Part shown: in pieces, positions 34,552 to 42,566 of the stretch
Position numbering within the stretch: the first letter of the stretch is position 1
Layout: each line of letters starts with the position of its first letter
Source of the DNA: Vibrio intestinalis
GTDB lineage: Bacteria > Pseudomonadota > Gammaproteobacteria > Enterobacterales > Vibrionaceae
Length of the DNA: 46,695 nt
NCBI RefSeq assembly: GCF_025195085.2
Contig: NZ_JANAVY020000025.1
Coordinates: 1-46,695, forward strand
Reading direction: 5' to 3'
Notes under the pieces: model-generated
What the model was told of the DNA's origin: nothing
The model's database searches: none
What the model saw: only the letters and a program-made list of their open reading frames with translations
Position numbers and translations under genes: made by a program

Positions 34552-34564
34552 TTTACACTGTAAA
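34552..34564. other. parS2: parS2 site, cluster member 2
   Basis: TTTACACTGTAAA lies 24 bp from the previous site, about two helical turns, so dimers could sit on the same face of the DNA. Confidence 0.9.
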
Positions 34565-34604
34565 TGAAGACGCTATAAATTTAGCAAGCTGATAGACGCG
34601 CAGT

Positions 34605-34617
34605 TTTACAGTGTAAA
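34605..34617. other. parS2: parS2 site, cluster member 3
   Basis: TTTACAGTGTAAA lies 53 bp from member 2 (about five turns) and 6 bp beyond the tmcA stop codon. Confidence 0.9.
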
Positions 34618-34622
34618 TTGAG

Positions 34623-36617
34623 CTAGCGTAGGAGAGAAAGGTCATTCCTCAATTGCTGCTCTACTTGCTTACGGCCGGTAAGAGAAAATGCTTCAGCACA
34701 TTCAGTCCATGACCATTGCTGAACAACTTTACGGATGACCAGATCCGATGCGCGTTCTAAGGCGTTGCCATCAGCCAACAATATTTTTTCAATAAATGGC
34801 GCAACGGCGTCAAAGCTAGAACCACCTTGTACGTAATTGTTTAACGCTTTAGGGATAGCAACCGATTGATGTTCAGCGACGATAAGACGCTTTAATAAAT
34901 CAACCTCGATATTTCTAAATGCGTCTTTGGCCAAGTAACAAAGTGAATACTGCTGAAGAGATGCGACTTCATCGATCCAACTCTGCTTGCCTTTCACCAT
35001 TAAAAAAGAATGGCAACCACTGGCTTGATCGCGCTGGCTGCCAAGACGCGCATTCACGTAACCATTCGCTTGCCAAAAACGCACCAGATCAGATGTTGCA
35101 CCAAAGCTTGTTGAGTAATAATCGTAGTCTGTGAGCGACTCAAGTTGCGCGAGCAAGTCACTGCCAATTCCAACATTTTGCCAATCTGGATGGACCGCAA
35201 TTCTCATCACGCGTAGGCTTTCTTGTTGAGCGGCAGCAACTAAGCCATATTGGTTCAAAATAGAGACCGGAGTCATGTGCCCTTTTGGACGACGCTTTCC
35301 TAACTTCACTCCCTCAATCAGAGATTCGTCTAACTGCCCTTCTTCAATTGCGACAATACAACCGACACAAACGCCTTCGCTGAAGGCAGCAAAAAGATGA
35401 ACGCTAGCGTCAGACAATAACAAGATTAAATCATTCGGAGTTGTCTGATAGTGCGCATTGACCAACAACGCAAAGCACTCTCTGAGTAACTCGGGAGATT
35501 GAAATAACTGCTGCTTTTCAACTATGGTTAACTTGAGCTCAGCCTGTTTTGAATAGGCGCTGTTAGCTAAATCGTTATTGAGCAAAAACGTTTGATATTG
35601 CCAATGTTCCATTGGGTCGTTTTCAGCCCAGCGAATTGGCTGACTCATATGACAAAATTGGTGACCAGGACGATTATCACCAAGCCATTTTTTAAACTTA
35701 ATGCTAAAGCCGCGACCACAGCCTTCGTAACCATAAATCGTGGTCGAAAAGACCATGCGATGATAGTGCTCGACCATCTGCTGTAACAGAGGTAAAGGAA
35801 TTGCCGCAGCCTCATCAACCAATAGCAAGTCACAATGAGGTTTGTTTTTTAACAGCTCATCCGGCGCGATGAACTGAATTTTAGCCCCTTGCCAAGTCAA
35901 ACTTGTTTTACTCACTTCAGCGTCAGTAAGCAGTCGTTTCGCATGCTCAAATATCGGCTGCACTGACTGAATGGTTGGTGCGGTCACTAATATCGATAAC
36001 GCGACTTTGTTCGCCATCTTATGTGAAATAAGCTCTGCGCTGGCAATGCCTAATGCGCTGCTTTTTCCTCGGCCTCGATCGGCAGTAATGACTAAAGGCC
36101 GCTTACGATGGCCAGACAACACTTTGTGGATTTTGTCGATGATAAGTTTTTGCTGGGCAAAACAATCAACATCGATTGGCTCATATGCTGGTGGCTGCAG
36201 AGGTAACCAAACACCTTGTTCAACCATCAGAAACTGCTCAAAGGCGCGCGCCATCCATTTATAGGCGTATCCATCTAAAGCTAGGTTTTCACCAATAACC
36301 ACAATAACACCGCCGCCGACAACCGTGCCGAGCGCAGAGGTAAAGCTGTTGGCATCAAAGTTTTGCGAAACATCGACAATCAGTACTTTGCACTCCTGCC
36401 CTAGTAACTGTTGTCCTTTGTTCGCAGCGACAACACGAATATCATCTCTACCATTCGAACCGCCGAGCTGGAATATATTGCCAGTGTAAGCATTGGATAT
36501 CGCTTCTAAACATTGCTTTTGCCATTCACTATTGCCACGCACCACCACGCCTTGACGATGGTTCATAAGCTGGGACTGCTGAGATAAACGCGCAAAATAA
36601 GTGTCGAGATTAAGCAT
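34623..36617 (-). CDS. tmcA: tRNA(Met) cytidine acetyltransferase TmcA
   Basis: This 664-residue protein has an N-terminal DUF1726 region, an RNA-helicase/ATPase domain with the Walker A loop ITADRGRGKSSALG, Walker B LLVDEAAAIPLPLLQQM and FSTTIYGYEGCGRGF, then a GNAT domain (MRIAVHPDWQNVGIGSDLL, YDYYSTSFGATSDLVRFW). It makes N4-acetylcytidine at the wobble base of elongator tRNA(Met) using acetyl-CoA and ATP. Length fits E. coli TmcA (671). It lies between the parS2 cluster and parB2, transcribed in the same direction as the par genes, but its own gap of about 160 bp and the terminator of parB2 separate it. Confidence 0.95.
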   Translation of the reverse strand: MLNLDTYFARLSQQSQLMNHRQGVVVRGNSEWQKQCLEAISNAYTGNIFQLGGSNGRDDIRVVAANKGQQLLGQECKVLIVDVSQNFDANSFTSALGTVVGGGVIVVIGENLALDGYAYKWMARAFEQFLMVEQGVWLPLQPPAYEPIDVDCFAQQKLIIDKIHKVLSGHRKRPLVITADRGRGKSSALGIASAELISHKMANKVALSILVTAPTIQSVQPIFEHAKRLLTDAEVSKTSLTWQGAKIQFIAPDELLKNKPHCDLLLVDEAAAIPLPLLQQMVEHYHRMVFSTTIYGYEGCGRGFSIKFKKWLGDNRPGHQFCHMSQPIRWAENDPMEHWQYQTFLLNNDLANSAYSKQAELKLTIVEKQQLFQSPELLRECFALLVNAHYQTTPNDLILLLSDASVHLFAAFSEGVCVGCIVAIEEGQLDESLIEGVKLGKRRPKGHMTPVSILNQYGLVAAAQQESLRVMRIAVHPDWQNVGIGSDLLAQLESLTDYDYYSTSFGATSDLVRFWQANGYVNARLGSQRDQASGCHSFLMVKGKQSWIDEVASLQQYSLCYLAKDAFRNIEVDLLKRLIVAEHQSVAIPKALNNYVQGGSSFDAVAPFIEKILLADGNALERASDLVIRKVVQQWSWTECAEAFSLTGRKQVEQQLRNDLSLLR

Positions 36618-36734
36618 GACGAATGTAGACCTTGGTTGAATTAGCCATAGTATACCTTGTCGAGATTGAAATGCTGCTAAGAAGATTGTTAGACCACTTC
36701 CAACAACTTGCCGTCTTTGCTTTTCAGTAGACGT

Positions 36735-36759
36735 AAAAAAAGCCGCTATCAGCGGCTTT
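36735..36759 (-). terminator. Terminator of the parAB2 operon
   Basis: AAAGCCGCT (36739-36747) and AGCGGCTTT (36751-36759) pair around ATC. On the minus strand the T-run is the complement of 36735-36741. It lies just past the parB2 stop codon. Confidence 0.85.
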
Positions 36760-36775
36760 GAGAAACGATAAGAGA

Positions 36776-37747
36776 TTACTTAAGTTTGTTTTCGATATAG
36801 CTAAGAATATCCTGCATTAACTCATCGTCCACTTTCTTAAGGTTCAGCGATAAGTTTGCACCTTTACGGTTGTAGCTTACGCGGCCTTTTACCAGCTCAA
36901 CCTTGGTATTAGCAGGACGTTTCGTCGGCGCGAGTTCTTCAATCCAAGCTTCGATCATTTCTGATACGTCTTTGGTTATTCGCGCAACGCCTTGGGCTTC
37001 ACTACGTTGCCACGCAAAACCTTTCTCATCTTGGCACTTCTTAAGCAGTAGCGATTTATCCGCATGGCTTAGATCGCTAAATTGCTTATGCAGTTTTACG
37101 ATTGTTGGGCGACCTAAGTCGGCAACATTTGGGTAAGCTTGCAGTAACGCTAAAGGCAAATCAGCCGCCTTCAATGCGCCACTCACTAAAGCTTCACTGC
37201 ATTGGAACATCTTCGCTAGTGCTTTCTGATCTTCAGCTTCACCACTTTCTAGCTTGGCTTGCATCTCCTTGCCCTTCTCGTATAGAGAAAGTGGTTTATG
37301 CGCGTTGGCAACGTCTGAAAGAAACTTAGCATGCTCAGCGTTGATCTCTTCCGCGACATAAATCAGGAATGGCTTGCCTGCCAAAATACAAGACATGCGA
37401 CGACGACTACCGTCGAGTACTTCAATCTTACCATCTTCACGTTTACGACCCACCGCAGGGTATTGCTGACCACGTTCTTTTAGTGTCACCAATACGTCTG
37501 ATAATGCGTGCTCGTTTAAGAAAGATTGCTCACGCGCGTTTTCTGCGAACACTACAGTTTGCTCGGCAACTTGGTCTGCTTCAATACGCGTTAATTCAAA
37601 AGAGACTAACTCTTCCCCCGCGACAGCCAGTTCAATCACTTGCGCTTGTTCTTTTGCCGCTTGTTGCGCTTCTTGCGGTGTCGTTGCTCGGCGTTTGTTG
37701 GTTTTGCCAAACAATCGTGCATTTAAATCTGAGGTTTTAATTGCCAT
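36776..37747 (-). CDS. parB2: Chromosome II partition protein ParB2
   Basis: This 323-residue ParB-family protein has an N-terminal CTPase/spreading domain (VLVTLKERGQQYPAVGRK, DGSRRRMSCILAG as the arginine-rich box), a central helix-turn-helix region (EDQKALAKMFQCSEALVSGALKAADLP) and a C-terminal dimer domain. It resembles plasmid SopB-type ParB more than chromosomal Spo0J, as expected for Vibrio chromosome II. It binds parS2 and, with ParA2, segregates chromosome II. It starts 7 bp after the parA2 stop on the same strand, an operon. A terminator follows. Confidence 0.95.
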   Translation of the reverse strand: MAIKTSDLNARLFGKTNKRRATTPQEAQQAAKEQAQVIELAVAGEELVSFELTRIEADQVAEQTVVFAENAREQSFLNEHALSDVLVTLKERGQQYPAVGRKREDGKIEVLDGSRRRMSCILAGKPFLIYVAEEINAEHAKFLSDVANAHKPLSLYEKGKEMQAKLESGEAEDQKALAKMFQCSEALVSGALKAADLPLALLQAYPNVADLGRPTIVKLHKQFSDLSHADKSLLLKKCQDEKGFAWQRSEAQGVARITKDVSEMIEAWIEELAPTKRPANTKVELVKGRVSYNRKGANLSLNLKKVDDELMQDILSYIENKLK

Positions 37748-37754
37748 TACTTAA

Positions 37755-38972
37755 TTACCCTTGATTCAGTGTTGACCAGTGACTATGTAGTACGCGTTCC
37801 AGTTCTAGCGCACTCTTTTGAACTGCATCTTGCGCAGTTGCTAGGGTCTTCTTACCCCCTTCAAAATCACCGGTTGTTAAGTCAAATACTGTGCTGTAGG
37901 TATCGGCACAAGTTTCAAATGCACGACTACGTGGAATAGTCGCCATCATTACCTGATCGCCAAGCAAGTAATTCATTTCTGTCAGCACAGAGACTTGCTT
38001 TTTATTGTCATCTTCAAACATGGTTGGCATTAAGCGTACAAACTCTAAGCCCTTCCAATCATCAGGGAACATTTCATATACCGTTGGAAGATGCTGGAAG
38101 AAGTTAACCGTAGATGCCCAGTCAAGACGTTTCGCCGCACAAGGAATCAATAACGCATTAGACGCGTACATTGCGTTCCATACCAATGGATCAACGTGTG
38201 GGCCAGTATCAATCATGATGACATCAAAATCATCGGCAATCTTATCAATCAACTTCTCTTTTAGAAGCTTGACGATATCTAGAGACTGGTCTTGAGACAG
38301 GTTTTGCCATGCCTCTGCATTAAACATTGCGTCTTCAGGGAATGCCGATACGGTTTTAAGGTTAGGATACTGAGTGGGTAACAGTACGTTTTTGTGCAAA
38401 AACTCGTTGTCGATCTCTACCCCATCCGGCACATTTTCAAGCATTACATCTACCGCCGAGTAAATGGTCTCGTGGTCACTAATACTGATTTGTGGGTTTA
38501 AGAATAGACGTAAAGAGCCTTGTGGATCTAAGTCGATAAGACAGATTCGGTAACGTTTATCTAGATTAAGTGCCATACAAGCGGCTAAGTGTACCGCTGT
38601 CATCGATTTACCCGTACCACCCTTTTGGTTCTGTACGTTGATAATCCATGGCTTATTTTCACTATTCTTTTTGCGCTCATGGAATTTAGGAACGCCAGCT
38701 GCGTCCATTAACATGTGGGCTTCTTGCAAAGAAATCGAATAGTGGTTGGCGTTGTTCTTAGTAAACTGATGGCCATCCGCCTCTAACTTACTAATTGCAT
38801 CGTCTAACTTGCGACGAGTCAAACCTGAACGAGTTTCCATCAATGCTTTCGACATTGGTGGAAAATGCTCATCACTGCGCTCTTCTAACACAATCTCAAT
38901 ACGGTCTGCTTGAACCTGTGCGGTTTGTTCTGCTAGCTGAATGAGATTCTCGATTGTTTGTTCTCTTTTCAT
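37755..38972 (-). CDS. parA2: Chromosome II partition ATPase ParA2
   Basis: The start is ATG 38972 (MKREQTIENLIQLAEQ). The frame reaches a TTG at 38978, which is less likely. The 405-residue protein is the long, plasmid-like ParA type. An N-terminal DNA-binding winged helix (about 1-105, RSGLTRRKLDDAISKLEADG) is followed by the deviant Walker A P-loop INVQNQKGGTGKSMTAVHLA, Walker A' IDLDPQGSLRLFL and Walker B VIMIDTGPHVD. It forms ATP-dependent polymers or gradients on the nucleoid that move ParB2-parS2. The N-terminal domain usually represses its own promoter. Confidence 0.96.
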   Translation of the reverse strand: MKREQTIENLIQLAEQTAQVQADRIEIVLEERSDEHFPPMSKALMETRSGLTRRKLDDAISKLEADGHQFTKNNANHYSISLQEAHMLMDAAGVPKFHERKKNSENKPWIINVQNQKGGTGKSMTAVHLAACMALNLDKRYRICLIDLDPQGSLRLFLNPQISISDHETIYSAVDVMLENVPDGVEIDNEFLHKNVLLPTQYPNLKTVSAFPEDAMFNAEAWQNLSQDQSLDIVKLLKEKLIDKIADDFDVIMIDTGPHVDPLVWNAMYASNALLIPCAAKRLDWASTVNFFQHLPTVYEMFPDDWKGLEFVRLMPTMFEDDNKKQVSVLTEMNYLLGDQVMMATIPRSRAFETCADTYSTVFDLTTGDFEGGKKTLATAQDAVQKSALELERVLHSHWSTLNQG

Positions 38973-39070
38973 TGCCAATTTCCGTTATTAGTCATCGCGT
39001 TTGATTGTACAGCAATAATGACGCAAAACAATAAAAAGGTGAACATGCACTTATAGATTAACATCACATT

Positions 39071-39094
39071 AAAACGAGATAATTTTCTCATTTT
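39071..39094 (-). promoter_or_regulatory. Palindrome in the parA2 promoter region
   Basis: AAAACGAGATAA and TTTTCTCATTTT form an inverted repeat with 10 of 12 positions paired, about 100 bp upstream of parA2. It is a candidate ParA2 autoregulatory operator. This is inference from position and from the behaviour of related plasmid ParA proteins. Confidence 0.35.
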
Positions 39095-39190
39095 AGTGAC
39101 AATCGGGAAAAAGGCGTAAAAATTGGCTATTTTTTCTGACTAACTTACTACGAATTACACCACAGATTTAAAATGTCACACTGTCACTTA

Positions 39191-39203
39191 TTTACAATGT
39201 AAA
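39191..39203. other. parS2: parS2 site next to the origin
   Basis: TTTACAATGTAAA lies between the parA2 promoter and the RctB-binding inhibitory segment. ParB2 spreading from it could interfere with RctB binding. Confidence 0.88.
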
Positions 39204-39364
39204 AACGGTAATCAACGGCTGTTTTCACCACAAATCTCGGAACGATTATAAACCAGAGACAAATTACGGTAGGTGTAAATTCAATTTTGCAATGTGTGAA
39301 TTGGAAATTAAATTTTGAGAGTAGGGCGAACAAAACAATCCGTTTTATCCAGACAGCAAAATTA

Positions 39365-39406
39365 CCGAAAGCATGATCAAGGAGTGCATGATGATCATGC
39401 TTTCGG
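39365..39406. repeat. Long inverted RctB-type repeat (39-mer class)
   Basis: CCGAAAGCATGATCA (39365-39379) and TGATCATGCTTTCGG (39392-39406) are perfect 15-bp inverted arms separated by 12 bp, with a GATC in each arm. Position beside the inc/rctA segment and composition match the inhibitory 39-mer RctB sites known for Vibrio chromosome II, though the exact boundaries may differ. Confidence 0.75.
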
Positions 39407-39689
39407 GCTAAAAGTGACGATACGGAACAATGATCAAGGAATTTGAATGGGTTTATCGAGCAATTTCAATGGCACTTCAAAATGATCGTTTTTAGGATCA
39501 ATGATCAAGGAATCCATTCTTCCGGAAGCATGTAAATCTATCGCTAATTTACGGCCAAATGTAGATGAACCGTGGCTTGAAGCAAAATGACTCTATATCA
39601 ACGAACTAATTGGCTTGCAGGCAATATTTGCACAACGGAAAACATCACACTTGATCATGCTTTCGGCACTTTAGCGCTTATCAGCGCGA

Positions 39690-39698
39690 TGTGGATAA
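39690..39698 (-). other. DnaA box in rctA segment
   Basis: TGTGGATAA, the reverse complement of the perfect consensus TTATCCACA. Confidence 0.8.
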
Positions 39699-39848
39699 CT
39701 CAATTCGACATGTATTTGGATTTTACACATCGGTTAATGTTTATTCAGTTGGGTTACTTTGATCGCGATTCCTTGATCATCGTTTCGGAAACAATACGAA
39801 AATTGATTACAATACGCGGGTAAAGACAAGTCACCAACGCAACCGGCC

Positions 39849-39857
39849 TGTGGATAA
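39849..39857 (-). other. DnaA box next to the iterons
   Basis: TGTGGATAA again gives a perfect TTATCCACA on the minus strand. It is 14 bp before the first iteron, the place of the essential DnaA box in V. cholerae oriCII. Confidence 0.88.
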
Positions 39858-39871
39858 GGTGTTAAGTCATG

Positions 39872-40002
39872 TTGATCATGCTTCGAGGCTTTATTTGATC
39901 ATGCGTTCAGGTCAAACATGATCATCGTTTCAGATATTATTGATCATGTTTTCGGGCTTTTGTTGATCATCGTTTCGAGCTTTACTTGATCATGCTTTCA
40001 AA
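39872..40002 (+). repeat. Six RctB iterons of oriCII
   Basis: Six direct repeats of the form TTGATCATGCTTTCGrG have GATC at 39874, 39897, 39920, 39942, 39965 and 39988. The steps are 23, 23, 22, 23 and 23 bp, so all lie on one face of the helix, with one step short by a base. Variation is confined to positions after the core TGATCAT. Each repeat includes a Dam site, as required because RctB binds methylated 12-mers. This is the replication initiation array of Vibrio chromosome II. Confidence 0.93.
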
Positions 40003-40057
40003 GGTGGTTTTTTTTTGTCTTTTTTTATCATGCACTTACAAGTAAAATTTCTTTCAG

Positions 40058-40105
40058 ATCAATAGATCATATAATCAATTAGATCAGATTTAATCAAAAA
40101 GATCA
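40058..40105 (+). repeat. ATCA repeats in the unwinding element
   Basis: ATCA occurs at 40058, 40066, 40074, 40083, 40093 and 40102, giving steps of 8, 8, 9, 10 and 9 bp, four of the six as GATCA. Six ATCA repeats in the origin-opening region have been reported as the single-strand binding target of RctB in V. cholerae. Confidence 0.75.
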
Positions 40106-40206
40106 GTTATTAAAAACAATAAGTTTTTTCTTTATTTATGATCTTTTTTTCTTTATTCTTCTGGAACAATATCGATATTACGGCTTATGTGATACGGATC
40201 TAAGAA

Positions 40207-42177
40207 ATGAGCTCAGAAGAAAAAATACTGATTAAAGCCCCACGCAGCCATAAGGATGGCCACTTATTTGAAGTATCAGAAGCTGCCGTAGACTGGATTG
40301 AGCAATACCAACACTTTAAAGGTGTCACCAAAAGTATTGTTGAACTGCTGAATTTGATCTCCCTACGTGGCTTCAGAAGCAAAGATGGTCTGGTATCTAC
40401 CACAGAGCTTATCGACGCAACAGACGGACAAATTACTCGCGCAGCTATTCAGCAACGTTTACGCGCAGCAGTTAATATCGGTCTTTTCAATCAAATACCC
40501 GTTAAGTTTGAAGAAGGCTTAGCGGGCAAAACCATGTTGCACAAGTTTGTTAATCCAAACTTACTCATCTCTGCGCTAGGCGCAACAAGCTTAGTCACTG
40601 AAAGCGTTAAACAAACGGAAAAACAGAAACGTTCTAAAGCGCTGGCTCAAACACAAGTAAACAAACGCTTGCTGAATGAGTATGGCTTGAATACGCCACC
40701 AGCGATGAAAGATGAAGCGGATCAGTTTATTGTCTCACCGACCAATTGGGCCGGTATAATTGACCAAGCATTGGCTCCGCCACGCACACGTAAAAACTAT
40801 CAGAAGTCGATGGTGTCGATCTCTGGTACTCGTGCTGTGATCGAAACACGATCATCAAAGAACATCATGACCGTTGATGATCTGATGACACTGTTCGCCC
40901 TATTTACGCTGACCGTGCAATATCACGAGCATCACCAACACCAATATCAGCTTGATGCTAGCCAGGTACCGAATAAAACTCCGCTGTACATCACGGACAT
41001 TCTTTCGCTACGTGGCAAGAAAGACAGTGGCCCTGCGCGTGATTCTATTCGCGACAGTATTGATCGTATCGAGTTTACCGATTTTCAATTACACGAGCTG
41101 ACAGGTCGATGGCTTAGTGAGAACATGCCAGAAGGCTTTAAGAGCGATCGTTTTAGATTTTTGGCCCGTACCATTACTGCATCGGAAGAAGCCCCTACAG
41201 AGGGCGCTGACGGCGAAATACGCATTAAACCGAACCTATACATCCTAGTTTGGGAGCCATCCTTCTACGAAGAGCTGCTGACGCGCGATTATTTCTTCTT
41301 GTTCCCGCCTGAAATTCTGAAGCAGCACACTTTGGTCTTCCAGCTCTACAGTTACTTCCGTAGTCGTATGTCACGTCGCCATACTGATGTGATGATGTTG
41401 AGTGACTTGAACCAAAAGCTTGCGCGTAATATCGAATGGCGTCGTTTCTCGATGGATCTGATTCGTGAATTAAAACGTCTTTCTGATGGCAAGGGCAGTG
41501 ATGAGTTGTTTGTGGTGAATCTTTGGGGTTATCACTTAACGATCTCAGCGATGATCGAAAAAGATAAGATCAAAGATTACCAAGTGGATATTAAGTGTGA
41601 CGTTGAAGAAGTGCTGCGTTATTCGCGTGCTCGCACCACCAACGCGGGTAAGCGCAACATGGCGCCGACACTGCCAAACCCATTACGCAATGAGATGGTC
41701 TCACGTCAACAGCTTGATGAGCTGTCGCAAATTATAGATGGTGAGTTTGAACCAATCCAACGTAAAGAACGTTCTCCAAAAGGCCATTTGGGGCGTCGTG
41801 TTAAACAACGTAAACACTTGGTTGAGGTCAATGCGGATGAGATTACCATTACTCTATCGAAATATACCTCTCCAGAGGCTCTAGAACGCAGTATAACGGC
41901 TTTAGCCGCTATGACAGGGCACTCCCATAGCTCAATCAAAGAAGAGTGTCTGGAGCTTATAGACAAGCTTGATTGGCTTCGCGTCGGTGAGAGCAAAATC
42001 CCATACGAGACATTGAGCAAAATGGTGGAGCTGTATAACAGTCAAAGTGAAAACAAGCACTTATCGATTGAGCGCTTAATCGCAGGCTTGGCGGTTCGCC
42101 GTAAAGTGTGTAAGCAAGTGCTTGAAGGCCACATTGATGAGACGGTCTTTAGGGCGTTAGATGAAGTTGCGGTTTAG
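40207..42177 (+). CDS. rctB: Chromosome II replication initiator RctB
   Basis: This 656-residue protein is recognisable as Vibrio RctB by size, by sequence feel (KAPRSHKDGHLFEVSEAAVDWI, EYGLNTPPAMKDEADQFIVSP, FRFLARTITASEEAPTEGAD) and by position next to oriCII. RctB has multiple winged-helix domains; residues about 150-480 include the DNA-binding core, and the C-terminus (about 500-656) carries the oligomerisation and autoregulation part. It binds Dam-methylated 12-mers to start replication and 39-mers as an inhibitory interaction. The ribosome site before ATG 40207 is weak. The gene overlooks its own origin, so autorepression through adjoining sites is expected. Confidence 0.96.
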   Translation: MSSEEKILIKAPRSHKDGHLFEVSEAAVDWIEQYQHFKGVTKSIVELLNLISLRGFRSKDGLVSTTELIDATDGQITRAAIQQRLRAAVNIGLFNQIPVKFEEGLAGKTMLHKFVNPNLLISALGATSLVTESVKQTEKQKRSKALAQTQVNKRLLNEYGLNTPPAMKDEADQFIVSPTNWAGIIDQALAPPRTRKNYQKSMVSISGTRAVIETRSSKNIMTVDDLMTLFALFTLTVQYHEHHQHQYQLDASQVPNKTPLYITDILSLRGKKDSGPARDSIRDSIDRIEFTDFQLHELTGRWLSENMPEGFKSDRFRFLARTITASEEAPTEGADGEIRIKPNLYILVWEPSFYEELLTRDYFFLFPPEILKQHTLVFQLYSYFRSRMSRRHTDVMMLSDLNQKLARNIEWRRFSMDLIRELKRLSDGKGSDELFVVNLWGYHLTISAMIEKDKIKDYQVDIKCDVEEVLRYSRARTTNAGKRNMAPTLPNPLRNEMVSRQQLDELSQIIDGEFEPIQRKERSPKGHLGRRVKQRKHLVEVNADEITITLSKYTSPEALERSITALAAMTGHSHSSIKEECLELIDKLDWLRVGESKIPYETLSKMVELYNSQSENKHLSIERLIAGLAVRRKVCKQVLEGHIDETVFRALDEVAV

Positions 42178-42383
42178 GGGAAGTCCGTTGAGTACCGCTG
42201 TAAATTTGAATTATTTGCAATTCAAACATACTTACAACATTGCGCTGACACTCAATTGACATAAGCCAACCGCCAAACAGTATGATTAATCACGAATAGA
42301 CAACCTTTTGTCCTTTCTGATGAATAAGGGAGTATCTTCCCTTTAGATTGGCTCATATTGTTACATTCATTCTGAATATTTTT
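42178..42383. other. Gap downstream of rctB
   Basis: No gene is supported. The region is AT-rich and leads to the terminator hairpin at 42384. Confidence 0.5.
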
Positions 42384-42412
42384 GCGAGTTCGAAAGAGCT
42401 CGCTTTTTTTTT
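42384..42412 (+). terminator. Terminator of rctB
   Basis: GCGAG (42384-42388) pairs with CTCGC (42399-42403), followed by a run of nine T residues. Confidence 0.8.
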
Positions 42413-42509
42413 GCCTGAAATTTGCCAAACCTAGAATGGACTTAGCTTGCCGAGCGATAATTTGCGATGGGAAGTAGGAGAGTGGCTAAGTTGATCTGCC
42501 AAATAAAAC

Positions 42510-42547
42510 GGAACGATGATCAAGCTAGCGACCTTGATCATCGTTCC
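42510..42547. repeat. Inverted RctB-type repeat downstream of rctB
   Basis: GGAACGATGATCAAG (42510-42524) and CTTGATCATCGTTCC (42533-42547) are perfect 15-bp arms around 8 bp, 38 bp in total. A related single site CCTTGATCATTGTTCCG follows at 42586-42602. Each arm has the GATC core of the iterons but ends in GTTCC instead of CTTTCGG. Confidence 0.8.
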
Positions 42548-42566
42548 ATTGTTCGTCGATTAAAAA

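Larger units (their letters stand above)
34083..34622. other. Gap containing the parS2 cluster
   Basis: This 540-bp interval between the STAS gene and tmcA has no supported gene. Its right end (34528-34617) holds three parS2 sites, annotated separately. The left part is unremarkable AT-rich sequence that should include the STAS promoter. Confidence 0.5.
39365..39870. promoter_or_regulatory. rctA: rctA/incII negative control segment
   Basis: The interval between the 39-mer-like repeat and the iterons holds scattered RctB-type elements: CGGAACAATGATCAAGG (39423-39439), AGGATCAATGATCAAGG (39494-39510), TTGATCATGCTTTCGG (39651-39666) and CCTTGATCATCGTTTCGG (39771-39788). In V. cholerae the equivalent rctA region is transcribed but not translated, and it titrates RctB. 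A 78-codon open frame at 39587-39823 overlaps several binding sites and is not believed to be a gene. Confidence 0.7.
39840..40110. other. oriCII: Replication origin oriCII (core)
   Basis: The core comprises a DnaA box (39849-39857), six phased iterons (39872-40002), a T-rich tract (40007-40027) and an AT-rich unwinding zone to about 40110, followed by the rctB promoter. Its position between parA2 and rctB is the conserved order of Vibrio chromosome II. There are about 20 GATC sites in 39.36-40.2 kb, far above the density of the flanks. Confidence 0.92.

Noticed and set aside
39587..39823. A 78-codon open frame within the rctA segment
   Set aside because: It overlaps RctB sites and a DnaA box and has no ribosome site. 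The corresponding V. cholerae locus is thought to act as RNA/DNA, not protein.
39872..40002. Regular direct repeats that could suggest a CRISPR array
   Set aside because: The repeats are about 16 bp with 6-7 bp gaps, each with a GATC, and lie next to rctB. They are replication iterons, not repeat-spacer units.
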